A stretch of DNA of 64,000 nucleotides from Strongylocentrotus droebachiensis (lineage: Eukaryota > Echinodermata > Echinoidea > Camarodonta > Strongylocentrotidae), in assembly GCA_035222895.1 (NCBI GenBank), contig JAVYIG010001809.1:124001-188000 (forward strand), in the 5' to 3' direction. The notes below the pieces were generated by a model. The model was not told where the DNA came from. It saw only the letters and a list, made by a program, of their open reading frames with translations, and made no database searches. Both the position numbers and the translations under genes were made by a program. How positions within the stretch are numbered: the stretch's first letter is position 1; every line of letters begins with the position of its first letter. Below, one piece after another: positions 44,218-57,400 of this stretch.

Positions 44218-47200
44218 ATGGCGTCAAATAATAGCAGACAATTTCTCGCCAATTTGACGCGCACGAAGAAGATACCGATGAATGGGGAGATACGTGAGTC
44301 TCAATTGCGGCAGAAGCTGAACACATTTGACCTAACACTTCTCGGGATAGGCAGCATGGTTGGTCCAGGACTGTACGTCGTCGCTGGTGTAGTCGCCAAG
44401 GACACAGCCGGTCCTGCCATACTGGTGTCCTATCTTCTTGCAGGGGTTGTAGCCCTTCTTGCGGCCATGTGCTATGCAGAATTCGCGGGAAAGATCCATC
44501 GGACGGGTTCCGCTTATACATTCACGTACGTTGCTCTTGGCGAGGTGTGGGCTTTCTTCATCGGCTGGAACTTGGTGCTCGAATACGTTGTAGGTTCTGC
44601 TTCGGTTGGTCGCGGAATGAGTGGATATGTGGACAACATGTGCGACAATGCCATTTCCAATTTCACCATCGAGCACATTATGGGTGGACAACTGTGGCAA
44701 GCTCCGAATATTGCCCAGTACCCTGACCTCCTCGCAGTTGCAATTGAAATTTTTACTAGTGTTTTTGTACTACTAGGTGTGTCCGTTTCATCGCGGGTGA
44801 ATATCATTTTTCTCTCTATCAACATACTGGTTGTACTACTCATCTTTGGTTTAGGGATCCGCTTAGCAGACTTCTCGAATTGGACAGATGGCGGTGGCTT
44901 TGCTCCATTTGGAATAGAAGGTATCATAGCGGGCGCTGCAACTGTCTTTTACTCCTTTGTAGGTTTTGATACGATAGCCATCTGTAACGAGGAGGCAACG
45001 AACCCAAAGCGAAGCATTCCCGTGTCCACTTTCATTGCTGTGTTGGTCGCCATCATTATGAACGTCATGGCTACGGCATCACTGACCTTGATGGTTCCAT
45101 ATAGCGATATCGATGTCAATGCGGCGTTTCCAAGTGCTCTGGCTCACCATGGCGTCGTTTGGGCCAGATGGGCAGTGGCCTTTGGCGCCATAAGCGGTAT
45201 GTTCACAGCCCTCTTAGGCGCAATGTTACCTATGTCTCGCTGTGTATACGCTATTGCCAATGACGGCCTTCTCTTTCCTTCCCTAGCCAGAATAAACGAA
45301 AGAACCGGAGTACCCGTCAATGCAACTGTCGTCCCATTATTGCTCACAATTCTGCTGACATTATTCTTCTCAATGGATCAGCTGGTTCACTTTCTCTCTG
45401 TCGGGACCTTAAGTTCATTTGCGTTCGTTTCAGGTGCTCTAATAGTTATACGTTACCAACCTACCGAGTCCGACCTTGAGACCACAGCCTCAGAGCTTAC
45501 ACGGTATGGCGCAACAGCAGACGAATCTCGGGACGAAACTGAGAAAACTGCAGAGGACATTCCCGATGGTGATCAAGACGTATACTCACATGATGATAGA
45601 CAAAGGCTTACCCATCGCCCTAATTCTCAGATGGGTCGTCAAACAAGCAACATCGCGGGGACCCTGAAGGAACGATACAGAAACGTTCCTATCATCAAGA
45701 ACTTCGCCCGTGTCACTCCGGGTCGTTGTGTCCTTATAAGCTTGGTCATCTCGGTGACCTTCCAGGTGTGTGCTCTTGCGGTTGTACAGTATGGCACCAA
45801 GAACCTCGCGGCTGGGGACTGGTGGGCAATACTTCTACTGGTGTTCTTTACAATAGCTGCTCTTCTCTCTTTTCTTGTGATCCCGATGCATCACCAAGAA
45901 ATAACATCGGAGGAATATTTTAGTGTAAGTTTCGTGTGAAGCCCATACGTGAATCACCCAAAAATTGTCCTTATTTATGGGGGCAGTTCACTCAAATGGA
46001 AATATCTATTGAAATGAAATATAGAATTTCAAACCAGTTAGAACATACTCTTTTCATGATATGGGTTCGTCTTTATAAACTAAATTATTCCAGGCACATC
46101 CAGTACTAATCTTAGTCCAGTGATGTTTAAGAGCGCCAGTTATCAACCTCTTTATTTGATACAAATTACTGTAATTTCTAAAACAAAATAAGTAAACAAA
46201 ATGTTTCGATGAATGAAATGAAAATGAGATATTAATTTTTATGTCGGCTCTACCATATTTTGTCTATTTGGTCACAGAATGTTGTTTAAATTAAATAGAC
46301 CGGTTTACTTAAACATTCAAATTGTATGCGTACTGTTAAAAGAAAGGTTATTATTGACAACCTGAAAGCTTGCCCGAGGCTTACCATACATAGCATAATA
46401 TATGTGCAGAAGATTGGATTCCAAGTATTGAAGTTCATTCATGAATAACAGGTTAATGAAATAGCGAGTCGCTGGGTACTCGAGAAAAAAACGTCCATAA
46501 CAATTTGAATAATTATGTTAGTAAACCGGTTTCTCGATTGCGTTCATTCATACCAACAAGGAGTATCGGGGGGGGGGGTATTTTCGACTGCTTCCCACTT
46601 ATGCGGTGGTCACATCCCGCCGTACTTGCAAGTGCGTGCTGTCTACGTGCAAAAACGTAGGCAAAATTTGGGTATCCGTACGTGATGAGTACCGCCTCCG
46701 TACGGATTTGGGAGCGCGCAGACACAACGTAGCACTTTTAGTGCACGAGGAACTTTCGCTGCGTTCGGGCTGCGTTCGGGCTACCGATTCACCCCAGTAC
46801 GTGTTACGCGCGTTGACGGTACTCCCTCCCTGCCTTTGCCACTCCCTCCCTACGTTTTCAGTAAAACGTGGCGGCCGTGGCCTCCCCAAAAACCGTACGG
46901 ACTAAAAACACGCAGGATGGGATGTGACCAACGCTTAACGTAGTCATACATTTAAGTTTTCTCGTTGCCGACTGCTAATCGTCAGGTTGTAAACGTTTAT
47001 GTTGTAACAATGATGTCCTTTAATCGACAGTGGCATTTCAAAATAAATTAAGATGCTGATCAAATAGGTATTTTCCCTTTCCCAATATTTTCACTTTTTG
47101 TTATTTTGAAGAAGATATTAATCACAGACACATCAGACTTTGAAGAAGAAAAAATTCTTTAATCGACAATGGCATTTCAAAATAAATTATGACGCTGATC

Positions 47201-48384
47201 AAATAGGTATTTCCCCCCGTTTACAGTATTTTCTCATTATTTTAATTTTAAACAAGATGTTTATCCCAGACACATCAAACGTTTGTTTTCTCTTATAAAG
47301 TTTATTTCTGACGAAAATATCAAGCTCCCCAAGATATTACACCTTAATAATTTCTTTTTTTTTGTTACGTTTTGCTTATCAGATCAAGTGTGTTCCATTA
47401 GTGCCATATGTAAGCATCGTGGCAGACATCTTTCTTCTCTTGCGTCTAAGCACCGGGGCGTGGGTGCGATACATAGTTTGGTTAGCTATAGGTGAGTCAG
47501 CTAGTCGTGTTACATACAAGTCATCTTTTGCGATTGCGTTCATACCGGGCAGCACCAGGAGCGTCACGACGTGGCGGACATGTGCGCTATATAAGAAGCC
47601 ATCAATATTATTATAATTAGTATTATCTGAACAAGTCAGGCCGACAGGATCTATAACACATGTTGTAATTATACACCATCCTATAATGAAAAGCAAACCC
47701 TCCTCAGCAATTAAATTTAGAGTATTATTTTAACTGAAAGCCAATTTTTTTTGTGGAACAGTAATTGAATTTCATAGCTAAGTCGCTAATTCCAATATGC
47801 ATTTTAATGTCAAATTTCGAAAAGTCATACATTTAAGAAATCATGACATCTGGTTTTGCCAGAATATTTAACAATACGCAAGTTTACTTGTGATTTACTG
47901 TTTTTTTCCACTGGGAAAACAATATTCGTCTAACTGCTTTTATTCTATTCTAAACCTAGTTCTTTCCCACGTAATAAATGTGTAGATTCTGTACACAATT
48001 CTAACGAAGGAACTTGTAAGGGTTGAACATGTTTAACTAACCCAAATGAAATTTCTCATGAATAATGAATATTTTTAAATCTGAAATTCCCATTTCTGTT
48101 TATCGAGATACCAAGGTAATCATAATTACAAATGACTTCAAAATGATTTCAATATTCAGTTCTTATATGAAGCGCGTTATTATGATACATGTATACTTAT
48201 ATTACATCCCCTATATGCTCAATTTCTAATTTGTCATAGTGTTGTTTTGCTTCTATTCATTACAGGTACTGGTGTCTATTTTGCCTATGGATACCGACAT
48301 AGCCATCTAGCGAAGAAACAGAAGCAGGATGAAGTCAACGGGCCAGAATGTTCATATGGTAGCATAATATCGCATCACGATTAA
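44218..48384 (+). CDS. Cationic amino-acid transporter-like protein (SLC7 family), copy B; 3 coding exons
   Basis: Exons 44218-45924 (569 codons), 47383-47491 (109 nt) and 48266-48384 give 644 residues with the same splice phases as copy A. The 14-helix CAT plan is intact, including EEATNPKRSIPVSTF and the acidic loop. About 30 residues differ from copy A in exon 1. One stands out: the TM1 motif is GIGSMVGPGLYVVAG, with Pro where copy A has Ser and CAT3 has Ala. In the APC superfamily this G-(S/A)-G turn helps hold the substrate carboxylate, so transport may be altered. Introns are shorter than in copy A (1.46 and 0.77 kb). The stop TAA again lies in the TTAA of a family-3 MITE. It probably imports basic amino acids at the plasma membrane, if active. 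Confidence 0.87.
46599..46937. mobile_element. PIF/Harbinger-like MITE, block B only
   Basis: Element 46602-46934 (333 bp) flanked by TTA (46599-46601 and 46935-46937). Ends are GCGGTGGTCACATCCC on the left and, reversed, GCGTTGGTCACATCCC on the right. It lies in CAT-B intron 1, a few bases from the point where block A took a different insertion (19164-19908). Confidence 0.75.
47383..47491 (+). CDS. CAT gene B, exon 2
   Basis: 109 nt between TTATCAG and GTGAGT; protein identical to copy A exon 2 by hand translation. Confidence 0.88.
48266..48384 (+). CDS. CAT gene B, exon 3 (C-terminus)
   Basis: Reads TGVYFAYGYRHSHLAKKQKQ and ends ECSYGSIISHHD-stop; the stop is 48382-48384, inside TTAA 48381-48384. 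Confidence 0.87.
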
Positions 48385-48876
48385 AGGGATAGTTGAGTTA
48401 TGTTTTCAGACGGCAAATGCCTTCAAATTGCGTGGTTATTGCTCTTATTCTTATCTATGACATTTCTAATGCCCTTTTAGAACCTAAAAGTGCCAAAATG
48501 TGTGAAATTTAGCCAATACGAGCATACCAATTCAGTTCCCCTTTAAAAAAAAACACGGTCACCGTTAATGCGTAATATAAGCAACACGAAAATGCCAACA
48601 AAAAAAACAACATCGGCATCATACGACGTAAAAGGCGTTATTTCATCTTTGTCAACGGTATTTTCAAATTTGTCAAAAATTTAATATTTGTGGTGGTACA
48701 CAAGTATTAGAAATTGTTATATTTCACCCGTCTCTGAACCGATTTTGATCAAACATAGATGATTTTGTCATTTAAATATTATGTTCTTTCAAATTTGAAA
48801 CTCAGTTTGTCATTATCTCACAAAAAAATATTTTGTATATAGCGCCCTCTGCAACAGAACTCAACTATCCCTCTAA
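48381..48876. mobile_element. TTAA MITE, family 3, copy B
   Basis: Element 48385-48872 (488 bp), between TTAA and a mutated CTAA. Same position as the block A copy at 23112-23670, so the insertion predates the duplication. Confidence 0.87.
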
Positions 48877-49105
48877 CGATATTTTCGTGATCATCCATAT
48901 GGCAATGATACATACGATTTTAGTTCAATCCTCATATTTCTCACATTTCGTCTATATCCAGAATAATCCCAAGAACTTTCGAGAAACCAACTCAAGGACA
49001 ATTTCATTACTCGATTGTATTGCTCATAGAAGTCATTCATTATTATATAAATATTTAGTTGTCATGTTTAAACATTTTCTAAGGTGACGTACCAGATTAT
49101 TGAAA

Positions 49106-49222
49106 TTAGGGACTTTTAGATTTGCGTGGACTTATACGTGTGACGTCCTTTCAAGGCAGTGCATTAAAAGGACGTCGATCGTAGCAATCCCCATTGTCGT
49201 TGTGCAAATCTAAAAGTCCCTA
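49106..49222. mobile_element. MITE with TTAGGGAC ends (copy B)
   Basis: Counterpart of 23901-24066, shortened inside. A further inverted half copy lies at 49361-49462, about 140 bp away, sharing GTGGATTGCTACGATCGACG. Confidence 0.65.
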
Positions 49223-49533
49223 TTGTTTGAAGCTCACCGCACACGTACACGAGCGTCCTGTGATCCGATTTTCGAAGAAATGGCAATTGTACAAAATAGA
49301 AAATTTAAACAAACATCATCTTCCTGGTTTAGATTAGAAATAATGATTAGTATACTAATTTGCAGAACGACAACGTGGATTGCTACGATCGACGTCCTTT
49401 TAATGCACTGCCTTGAATGGACGTCACACGTATCAGTCCACGCAAATCTAAAAGTCCCTATTACTACTATTCTGAGCCGGTTAAGCTTTTCCTCTTCCAA
49501 AGAAGCATGAGATCCCTTGAAATTGAAATTTCT

Positions 49534-50039
49534 TTAAAGGTAATACAAAGTTTTGGGAAATTTCGAAAATTGGGTGGATAGTGATTCTTTACCATTTTGA
49601 TATATTTGGATGCACTTGTGGATGTATCGAAAGCACTAGAAAATTTAGCCCCTAAAACACTTCTGCTTTCGAGAAAAATTGAATATTAAAATTTACCGGT
49701 GCTCCGGGTAAATTTTTATAAATTTGTAATAGCGCCTACGGCCGTACAATGGTAGCTGCAACCATAGAAATCTCAGAATATGTATTTGTGATATATAATT
49801 TCCAAACGGGAATAGCTACTTGGTCGAATTTAGTCAAGAAAAGTTGTTTTAAAGATTAATTAATATCTTGACCTTGAGAGGGAGCTATACAAATTAAAGA
49901 GTTTATCATTTACAATTTCATAACTTAAGACTCGATTTCAACCGCGACAACGATCACTGAATATTGTAAAATCGCATATGCTTCCAATATGTTCATTTGA
50001 ACCAAATTCATGACCCCATACCAACATTTTGTATTACCT
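49534..50039. mobile_element. TTAA MITE, family 1, block B only
   Basis: Starts TTAA + AGGTAATACAAAG at 49534 and ends GTATTACCT at 50039; the right TTAA is not preserved. Block A lacks it (compare 24355-24385). Confidence 0.8.
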
Positions 50040-52199
50040 GTACTCATTCAGATCCTCGGTCTATAATATTTTACATGTTTGAATGTCCGTATCAAATGCT
50101 ACTGACAAAATCTTCTAAAATCGCATTGTGGTCGGATCGTATAGTGTGCTGTGGGTTTTAGGTTGATTTTTGTGAAGTCTGCAATGGGTTTTCAAGACCA
50201 TTATCCATTTAATCTAATTTCCATTCGGTCTAATGCCCTTCAAGTTTCTTACCCATTCAGTCTAGAGTGAAATAGGTTCCACTAGAATATATCGAGGGCT
50301 ACAGGCTAGGGGTTTATCACAAAATGTAAAGTAGACCATTGACTCATTGATCCATGCATTGAACGAAAAGATAGAAGAACTGGGTGTACACAAAATTGAA
50401 TGAAACTACATCAATAGAGAAGTATGACTTCATACTGGCCAAGTGGTCAAGGTTGCTGGTTCCAAACAGTGTAGTGCTAAACAATGGGAGAGGCGATCAC
50501 AAAAGGCTATGGAAACACTGAATTTGCCCTGTTCCAGCCCGTTGCTTGAATGATTTAGCGGTGATCCCAATGAACCAGTAAGCTTGACGTTTGCACTACG
50601 GTATAGTCAAACTGGAAATGGACGAATTGGACTACATGAGGAATTAGCAATGGACCAACTGGCCATATACCATTGCAGCATGTATATTCCCTTTGTCCTG
50701 TGTATCATTTAAAGCCTCTCTGCACTAGTGTGATCAGGACGGATTACACCTCCCTGAATTGTCACTGACAGGTGGTTATCTCATCAAATAAGCTCTCAAT
50801 TAACATAAGAAAAAGGGGATCATGGGCAGCAACAGGTACCACTTAGGTATTGTTAGCTATGTAGAGGGTGCAAGTAGTTACAAGTAGTGCATTCCCGCTT
50901 AAAGTATCTTTTGTTTACAAGTGAAAATTAAAAATATTTGCAACATATTGACGTATATGTACATAAATATTATAGATGAAGGTAAATCTTAGCAATTATG
51001 ATCTTCTTGGAAGAACTCTATTTGCATATCTGTTATATTTATATCTTAATACTTAATCTACATATACTTTAAAATACAAATTAGGAATATTTCAACTTTA
51101 ATATCTGTAAACAAGAGAGACTGTTAACCCATTTTTTTTTCTTCAAGTGCTTCTTATTGGTATTTCTGACAAAAGAAATATTGCTCCATTCTTCGATGGC
51201 ATTTTTACATTAAATGTGCAAACACCATCCTCTAGGCTTTTAGTCCGTTTTCTCCGTTTCCATCCCCCTATATTCCTCTCTATTTTTGTAGTCTCACCCT
51301 CTCTCTCTCTCTCTCTCTCTCTCTCCCAAGATCGCCTCATTATCCGCCTCTGAATGTAGAAATAATATCTCATTCTCAATTTTGTTCAGGGTAGAAAAAT
51401 AAAATCAGTTGGATGCAAAATGATGAATTAATTCATTGAATAAATGAAACAAAAAGGATACTTACTTCGACAAATGTGCCTTATTTTTCAGTACAGAGCT
51501 CTTTTGGGCAAGGATAGTAAAAAAAAATTACTCAAAAAAAGACATAAAAAGTGTGATTTTCTTTAATAATTTTAATAAATATTTAAAATAAAGCTAAATT
51601 ATTAAAATAATGGAGTCTTATTTACAGTATTAATACTGCTCTTCCAGCGGACATTGCATTGTATACTATTCCAACAAATGCAAGGTACGGAGACTGACAC
51701 GTATAGATGAACGTTTCAGTAGACAAATGACGTTAAAGACAGTATGTCCCTTTTGCAGCCAACATCAAATTCTGTAGAACTTTGCAGGAATTATGAATAT
51801 GTCATGTTTGTCCTATCTGTGAAATTTAAATATTAGAAGTATCCTATTATTTAGATTAGGCAACGAAACCAGTTTACATTCTAGACTTCACTGTCAGACA
51901 CTGTTGAGTGACTGACTAACATCATATTTTCTTTGGTATTAACATACATACAATGAGCTGTAACGGGTAGATGAACATTTGTCTACATCAATAACCCACT
52001 ACTTGCAACGGCCAAAAATAAACTGATTGAATCTTCGCGCAGCACAAATCGTACAACCATTCGGTAAAAGGGTCTGAAAATCAGAATATTACTTAAGTGA
52101 TTGCAATCACTTCAGTCGATTCGACAACTGATGGTCGTTCATTTCCCACTAAAAGTCATTTTCAAGCCATTTCGTTTTGAGGGAAATTCTAAATTAGTA
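50040..52199. other. Spacer, nothing recognised apart from a TC run
   Basis: Aligned with 24386-26208 for the most part; a (TC)n tract lies near 51298-51326. The segment 51737-52613 has no block A counterpart. Confidence 0.4.
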
Positions 52200-52430
52200 C
52201 TATTGTCTGTCAAATGCCGTTGGAATTTATCCTTTTCATTTTGGCCTGCAAATGGGGCATAGTACCTTTAATGCCGGGCTAAGACTCGAACCATCAACAC
52301 TTGGGATTGAGAGTCAAGTGAGCGAACCACTATGTCACGACACGTCCACATATTTGGTCTGATCCACACTCCAGTAAGGCCATCATCTGGATAGGATCAT
52401 CAGAAATACTAAAATAGAAGATATAGTCTG
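52200..52430 (-). mobile_element. tRNA-derived SINE, family 3 (minus)
   Basis: On the minus strand, GTGACATAGTGGTTCGCTC (A-box-like, about 52322-52340) is followed by GGTTCGAGTC (B-box-like, 52283-52292). No closed acceptor stem. Body and tail limits are uncertain. Confidence 0.5.
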
Positions 52431-53384
52431 TAATATATGGGCAAAAGAGAGCTTTTGACTCGATCTATATGATATACAATCTGAAATTATTATTTTAAGA
52501 CGATCAATATCACATTAATCACAAAAATATAAATCGATGCATTCAGTGAAAAAAGAAAATATTTCAATGATGTGGGATCTGCAGCATGGAATTTGTATTC
52601 CCATGATATTCAAATCAACTTTCCTTTCATTATAGAATCTAGAATCCATTTATCAACCTCATCGATTCCATAATCACTTTGGAACGTCACTAAGAAACAT
52701 GGAAGCTCAGACCTTAGTTCCAAATCTGATACAAAGAAAATCTCATTTCTTTCATCTATACTCTTTTATATTTTATATAATTATGCTCAATTTGCATTTT
52801 TCTGATTCTACCTGTCCATTGCTGTTTAGCTAATCATCTACACACTTATCACAAATTTGTAGGTACACTTCTAATGGAAGACACGCGTGACGTAACAAAT
52901 AAAAAGCTTTAAGTTCTACTGGAAGACACTCGTGACCTCTAATGCAAAATAAGGCTTCCAGTTTTTAAAGGCGTCTATTTGGCTCAATAATTTGAATTAT
53001 AGGACTACAAGTTAATACGTTAAAAAATCAGACCTCTTTTTACACTCACGGAACACTGTGAGCTCTTCGTTCGTTTCACAATTGTATTGAAATTCATACA
53101 AGTTAACCTAGCAACGGGCTATTACATTACATTAACCTGGTATATATCATTGTATTTGAATAGTCATAATAGTCAGAATGCGATGTGCATACGTTAGCTG
53201 TTGATATATAAGAAACAGTATGGCATGTCCTACCGAACAACATGTAATTGTATGTAATTTGCATTCTGATTATTGCAATACAATTATTCGTAATAGGCGA
53301 TTGAAATTATTTGTAACGATGCACTTAAAAAAACAATTACATTTGATTACTTCACGAAAAATGACATATTCATATCTATTTTTT
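52431..53384. other. Spacer, nothing recognised
   Basis: Right part aligned with 26330-26945; about 53212-53978 is B-specific and includes the family-1 MITE. Confidence 0.4.
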
Positions 53385-53894
53385 TTAAAGGTAATACAAA
53401 GTTTTGGGAAATTTTGAAAATTGGGTGGATAGTTATTCTTACAATTTTGATATATTTGGATGCCCCTGTAGATGTATTATAAGCACTAAAAAAAATGCCC
53501 CTAAAACACTTCTGTTTTCGAGAAAAATTGAATATAAAAAAAATTACCGGTGCTCCCGGTAAATTTTGATAAATTTCAAATAGCGCCTATGGCCGAACAA
53601 TGGTAGCTGCGACCATGAAAATCTCAGAATATGTAGTTGTGATATATCATTTCCAAACAGGTATAGCTAATCGGTCGATTTTAGTCAAGAAACATTGTTT
53701 CATAGCTAAATTAATATCTTGACCTTGAGAGGGAGCTATACAACATAAAGCGTTTATTATTTATAATTTCATAACTCCAGACTCGATTTCAACCGCGACA
53801 ACGATCAATGAATATTGTAGGAACGCATATGCTTCCAATATTTTAATTTGAACCGAATTCATGACCCCGTACCAAAACTTTGTAATACCTTTAA
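53385..53894. mobile_element. TTAA MITE, family 1
   Basis: Element 53389-53890 (502 bp) with intact TTAA on both sides and AGGTAATACAAAG inverted ends. Confidence 0.85.
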
Positions 53895-54273
53895 TGTGAA
53901 TAGTATCACTGATGTCCGCATTTTCATTATGATGTTGAAGTAATGTTATTTGGTATTATCTATTACCTTAAACGTACTTTCCATTTCTTATTTCGCTTTA
54001 ATTGTGGGATAAATTTATTGTTTATAGTAAAAAAAGAAAAAAAGATTGCAATCACCGCTAATGAATTACAATTCTAAATATAATGTATGAATATATTTCA
54101 TCAAAATTAATATCCTGTCTAAGAGTTAGAAAATAATTAACCCAATTTACTCCTATTAACTCCTATGTTCCCTATAACAAATAAATAATATAATAATATC
54201 TCTCATTTCTCATAATTTAAACGGAGATCAAAAGCAGATAGTCTTTGGTTTCAATTCCTATTTTCCTGTCCTT

Positions 54274-54419
54274 CTAATTGGTACTTCCGTACGACGCAGC
54301 ATTCTCGGTTGATCCGTTGCCATGGTTGCCAACATCCGAGTTTTCATCGTTTAGTCTCTGCCGCGAGATTCTGCCGGCCTTGCTGTGGCGATACCCGTAT
54401 ACCAAATAGATGAATAAAC
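54274..54419 (-). CDS. CAT3 exon 3 (C-terminus)
   Basis: After TTTTCTAG the exon reads LFIYLVYGYRHSKAGRISRQ, then RLNDENSDVGNHGNGSTE and NAASYGSTN-stop. The orphan exon at 27168-27313 is its duplicate. Confidence 0.87.
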
Positions 54420-57400
54420 CTAGAAAATTAAGAAATGGGAATTCAAATGATCAATTCTTTTATCCCATCTAAATTTTGCTCTTATTCACGACCATGTTTT
54501 AATTCTATTACCTGCAATATCTCAAGTGGTGTTTGTAAGAGGGAAGAATTTATACTGCTCGTTAAAACATAGGAATCATATTTTACTCTGCATTAGCCGT
54601 GTTCACACGATGGCGATTTTGGTCGGGTTTCGGCGTAAGTATGGTTTAAGCGGGTAAGATCGGCGTAAAGGTCTGCGTAGTGACCATCTGAACGATAGTC
54701 GTGTTAGCTACGCCGACCTTTACGCCAACTGATTTACTCCTGGATTTTTCCAGGAGTAACGCGTTAACACGCCAAGAGGGTCGAGTATTAGTTGACCGTG
54801 TGGATGCTTTTACTTGGCACTCGGAGTATATGTGACCTTTCACAAGGGTTGTATGACCTAACATTTAAAACTTCCGAGGTCAAACCTACACCACTTGCGA
54901 GTTTTCGATGCCTTTAGAGTGATTTATAGTATTACAGATATTTCGATTGAATTAATTTGCCAATGAATATTATACTTCGTACGGTTTAGATGCGAAAGAT
55001 GTGTTTAGGTCGACTATGGCTATTATTGCTCAATGTATGCTGGTATATATGGGCTGTAAACTATACCACGTCGACAGCTGCACATACTCTGGAAGGTGTC
55101 ATATTTCCCTGTTAAATTTGTTTGATCTGTATGCTTATTACGTGTATTAACGATGTGGAATCTGCAGCATAGATTTGTAACTCCATGATATTCAAATCAA
55201 ATTTCTTTTCATTATAATCTAATTGGTCTGTGTTGGAAACCATATTGAGGAGAAATCTGGATGTGTACAGTACATTTAAACAAAGTTGCTCTTTCAAAAT
55301 ACCCCAACTTAGAAATGTGTACAACAAAGCATAAAGCTATACATTTTCATGAATATCTGGTATTACTTGGATTAATATGCAAGCCTTGTTGACGAAAAGC
55401 AAGACTAGGAAGATGATATATGAATTGAAAATTTAAAAAAATGCTGCATTATCCAGAAAAATAGCGCATCCGGGATGAATTAATCTATTTTTAGTTAAAT
55501 TTGATACATCTAGTCTCGAGCAAAGGAGTGCTACCATCACTGCATTCGGCGAGGGGAGAAGGGGGTAGGAGGGGATGGTTAGTTATGTATTTGTAATATC
55601 CAGACAGGACGGCACGCAGATTATATAATCCACACGAAAGACAACATAAAATCTGTTGGATGATCAGCAAAAGGTTTATGCTATTAAAACTATTATAAAA
55701 TTATCATTACAAAAATGTATGGTTATAAAAATGTTATAATAATAATAATAATAATAGCCTAATAGTCCACTCCAAATTTTATTAAACCGAAACGGAAATT
55801 CTTTTTGCCCAATTGATCGTGAGCCCGGCAGCCACTGAGCAGCGCCAGATCGACGTTGCTCTATCCCTTATTGTTGAACGCCAAACAAGGTAGCAACAAC
55901 TCCCATCTTTTAACGTCTTTTGGTATGACGCGGCCGGGGTTCGAACCCACGACCTCCCGGTTGTGAGGCGGACGCTCTACTGACTGAGCCAACACTCCGG
56001 TGGACTCTCTCAAGTCACCGACCATGATTGAAAAGACATTATGTAAGTAGTGAACTTTCATATGAGTCAAGCAAAACTGTAGGACCTACTTTTAATATTT
56101 CAAGTACATTAAACGAGGACCAAATATTTTAAAGATTCTGATTGGTCGATCTGGCATGATCCTCTCATTTGCATAATTATGTAAATGACATGCAAATTGA
56201 ACTTACCTACGGTGACCCAAATCAGGAAACGTAACCACGTGATCGGTCTGAGCTTCATCAGCAGTACTACATTGACAAAAATACTAAGCCATGGGAAAAG
56301 TGGAACAAATGGGACCTGTGATAAAGACAAACACAAAGAAAGATGAATCAATAACATATGCAAATTCAATTACTTATCATTCTATAAAGGAGGAGATGGT
56401 TTAATGATAGGACAGTGGTATCGTAACCGAGAGGTCCCGGGTTCGAAACCAAGGAGACAGCAAGAAACCGTGCGAATCACTAGACTTGAGAGAGTCCACA
56501 GAAGTGGATGAAAACTTGCGTACTAAATTAGAAGGTTAAACTACATTGTTATGATTACCCCAATCGATGAAAGTTTTCTGTATAAAATATATTTCTGCTT
56601 ACCCTATAGTAGTCCTGTGTATCTACATTCTGATAGTGAATGGTGATGACGAGAAAACTTAGAAGAGTGCAGACGCTGAAGAAGATGAGAAGTAGTATGG
56701 CCCACACCTTAGGAGCAGCTATGTCAGAGCTACCGTACTCCACGAGAGAAAGAGTACAGGACATGAAGAAAATAGAAACCCAGAGACCGATCTTGACGGC
56801 AACCCCTGGTCTAAGGCGAGCAAGATCGCGCAGGAGTGGTGTGGAACGAAATTGGTGTTTGAGAGTTCCTGGGACGCCTGCGGACGTTGCGTCCAGAAGT
56901 TTTGAGTTGTCATCAAGGGGCTGCGCAGAAGGTTTCTGATCATCATGTCCATTGGGTGATGATGTCATCTCCAAACTTGCATCGTTGTCCGTCGTTATAT
57001 CATCGGGTCCGTAGCGAAGGGTAATGACCGCAGCTGACACGAAAGCATATCCGAGAAGAACACCAATGGAGAGGAATTCAACAAGCTGAGACAAGGTAAA
57101 GAACATGGCGGGTATGACCACAAGAACCATGGAGAAGAGAACTGCATAAACAGGCACTTTGGTGTATTGATTTACAGTTCCTAAGAAATCGAAGAGTAGT
57201 CCGTCAGAAGCCATTGCGTAGATCGACCTTGGGAGGCTGTAGAGAGACATGACGATCGTTGTAAACATTGCACATAGGGCTCCCACAGCCACCATCCACC
57301 TTGCCCACTCGATACCGCGTTGCTGGAAGGCAGCTGCGAATGCCGATTCTTCATCCAACTGTGGGTAAGGAACCAAGAGGGTCAACACAGCGGATGCAAG

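Larger units (their letters stand above)
36314..55369. repeat. Segmental duplication, block B
   Basis: About 19.1 kb, matching block A (7084-28280) in the same orientation. B-only insertions include 41688-42583, 43210-43782, 46602-46934 and 49538-50039. The right end lies inside intron 2 of the complete CAT3 gene. Confidence 0.9.

Noticed and set aside
46599-46905. Overlapping ORFs on both strands of about 96-99 codons
   Set aside because: They lie within the TTA-flanked MITE in an intron and show no protein-like conservation.
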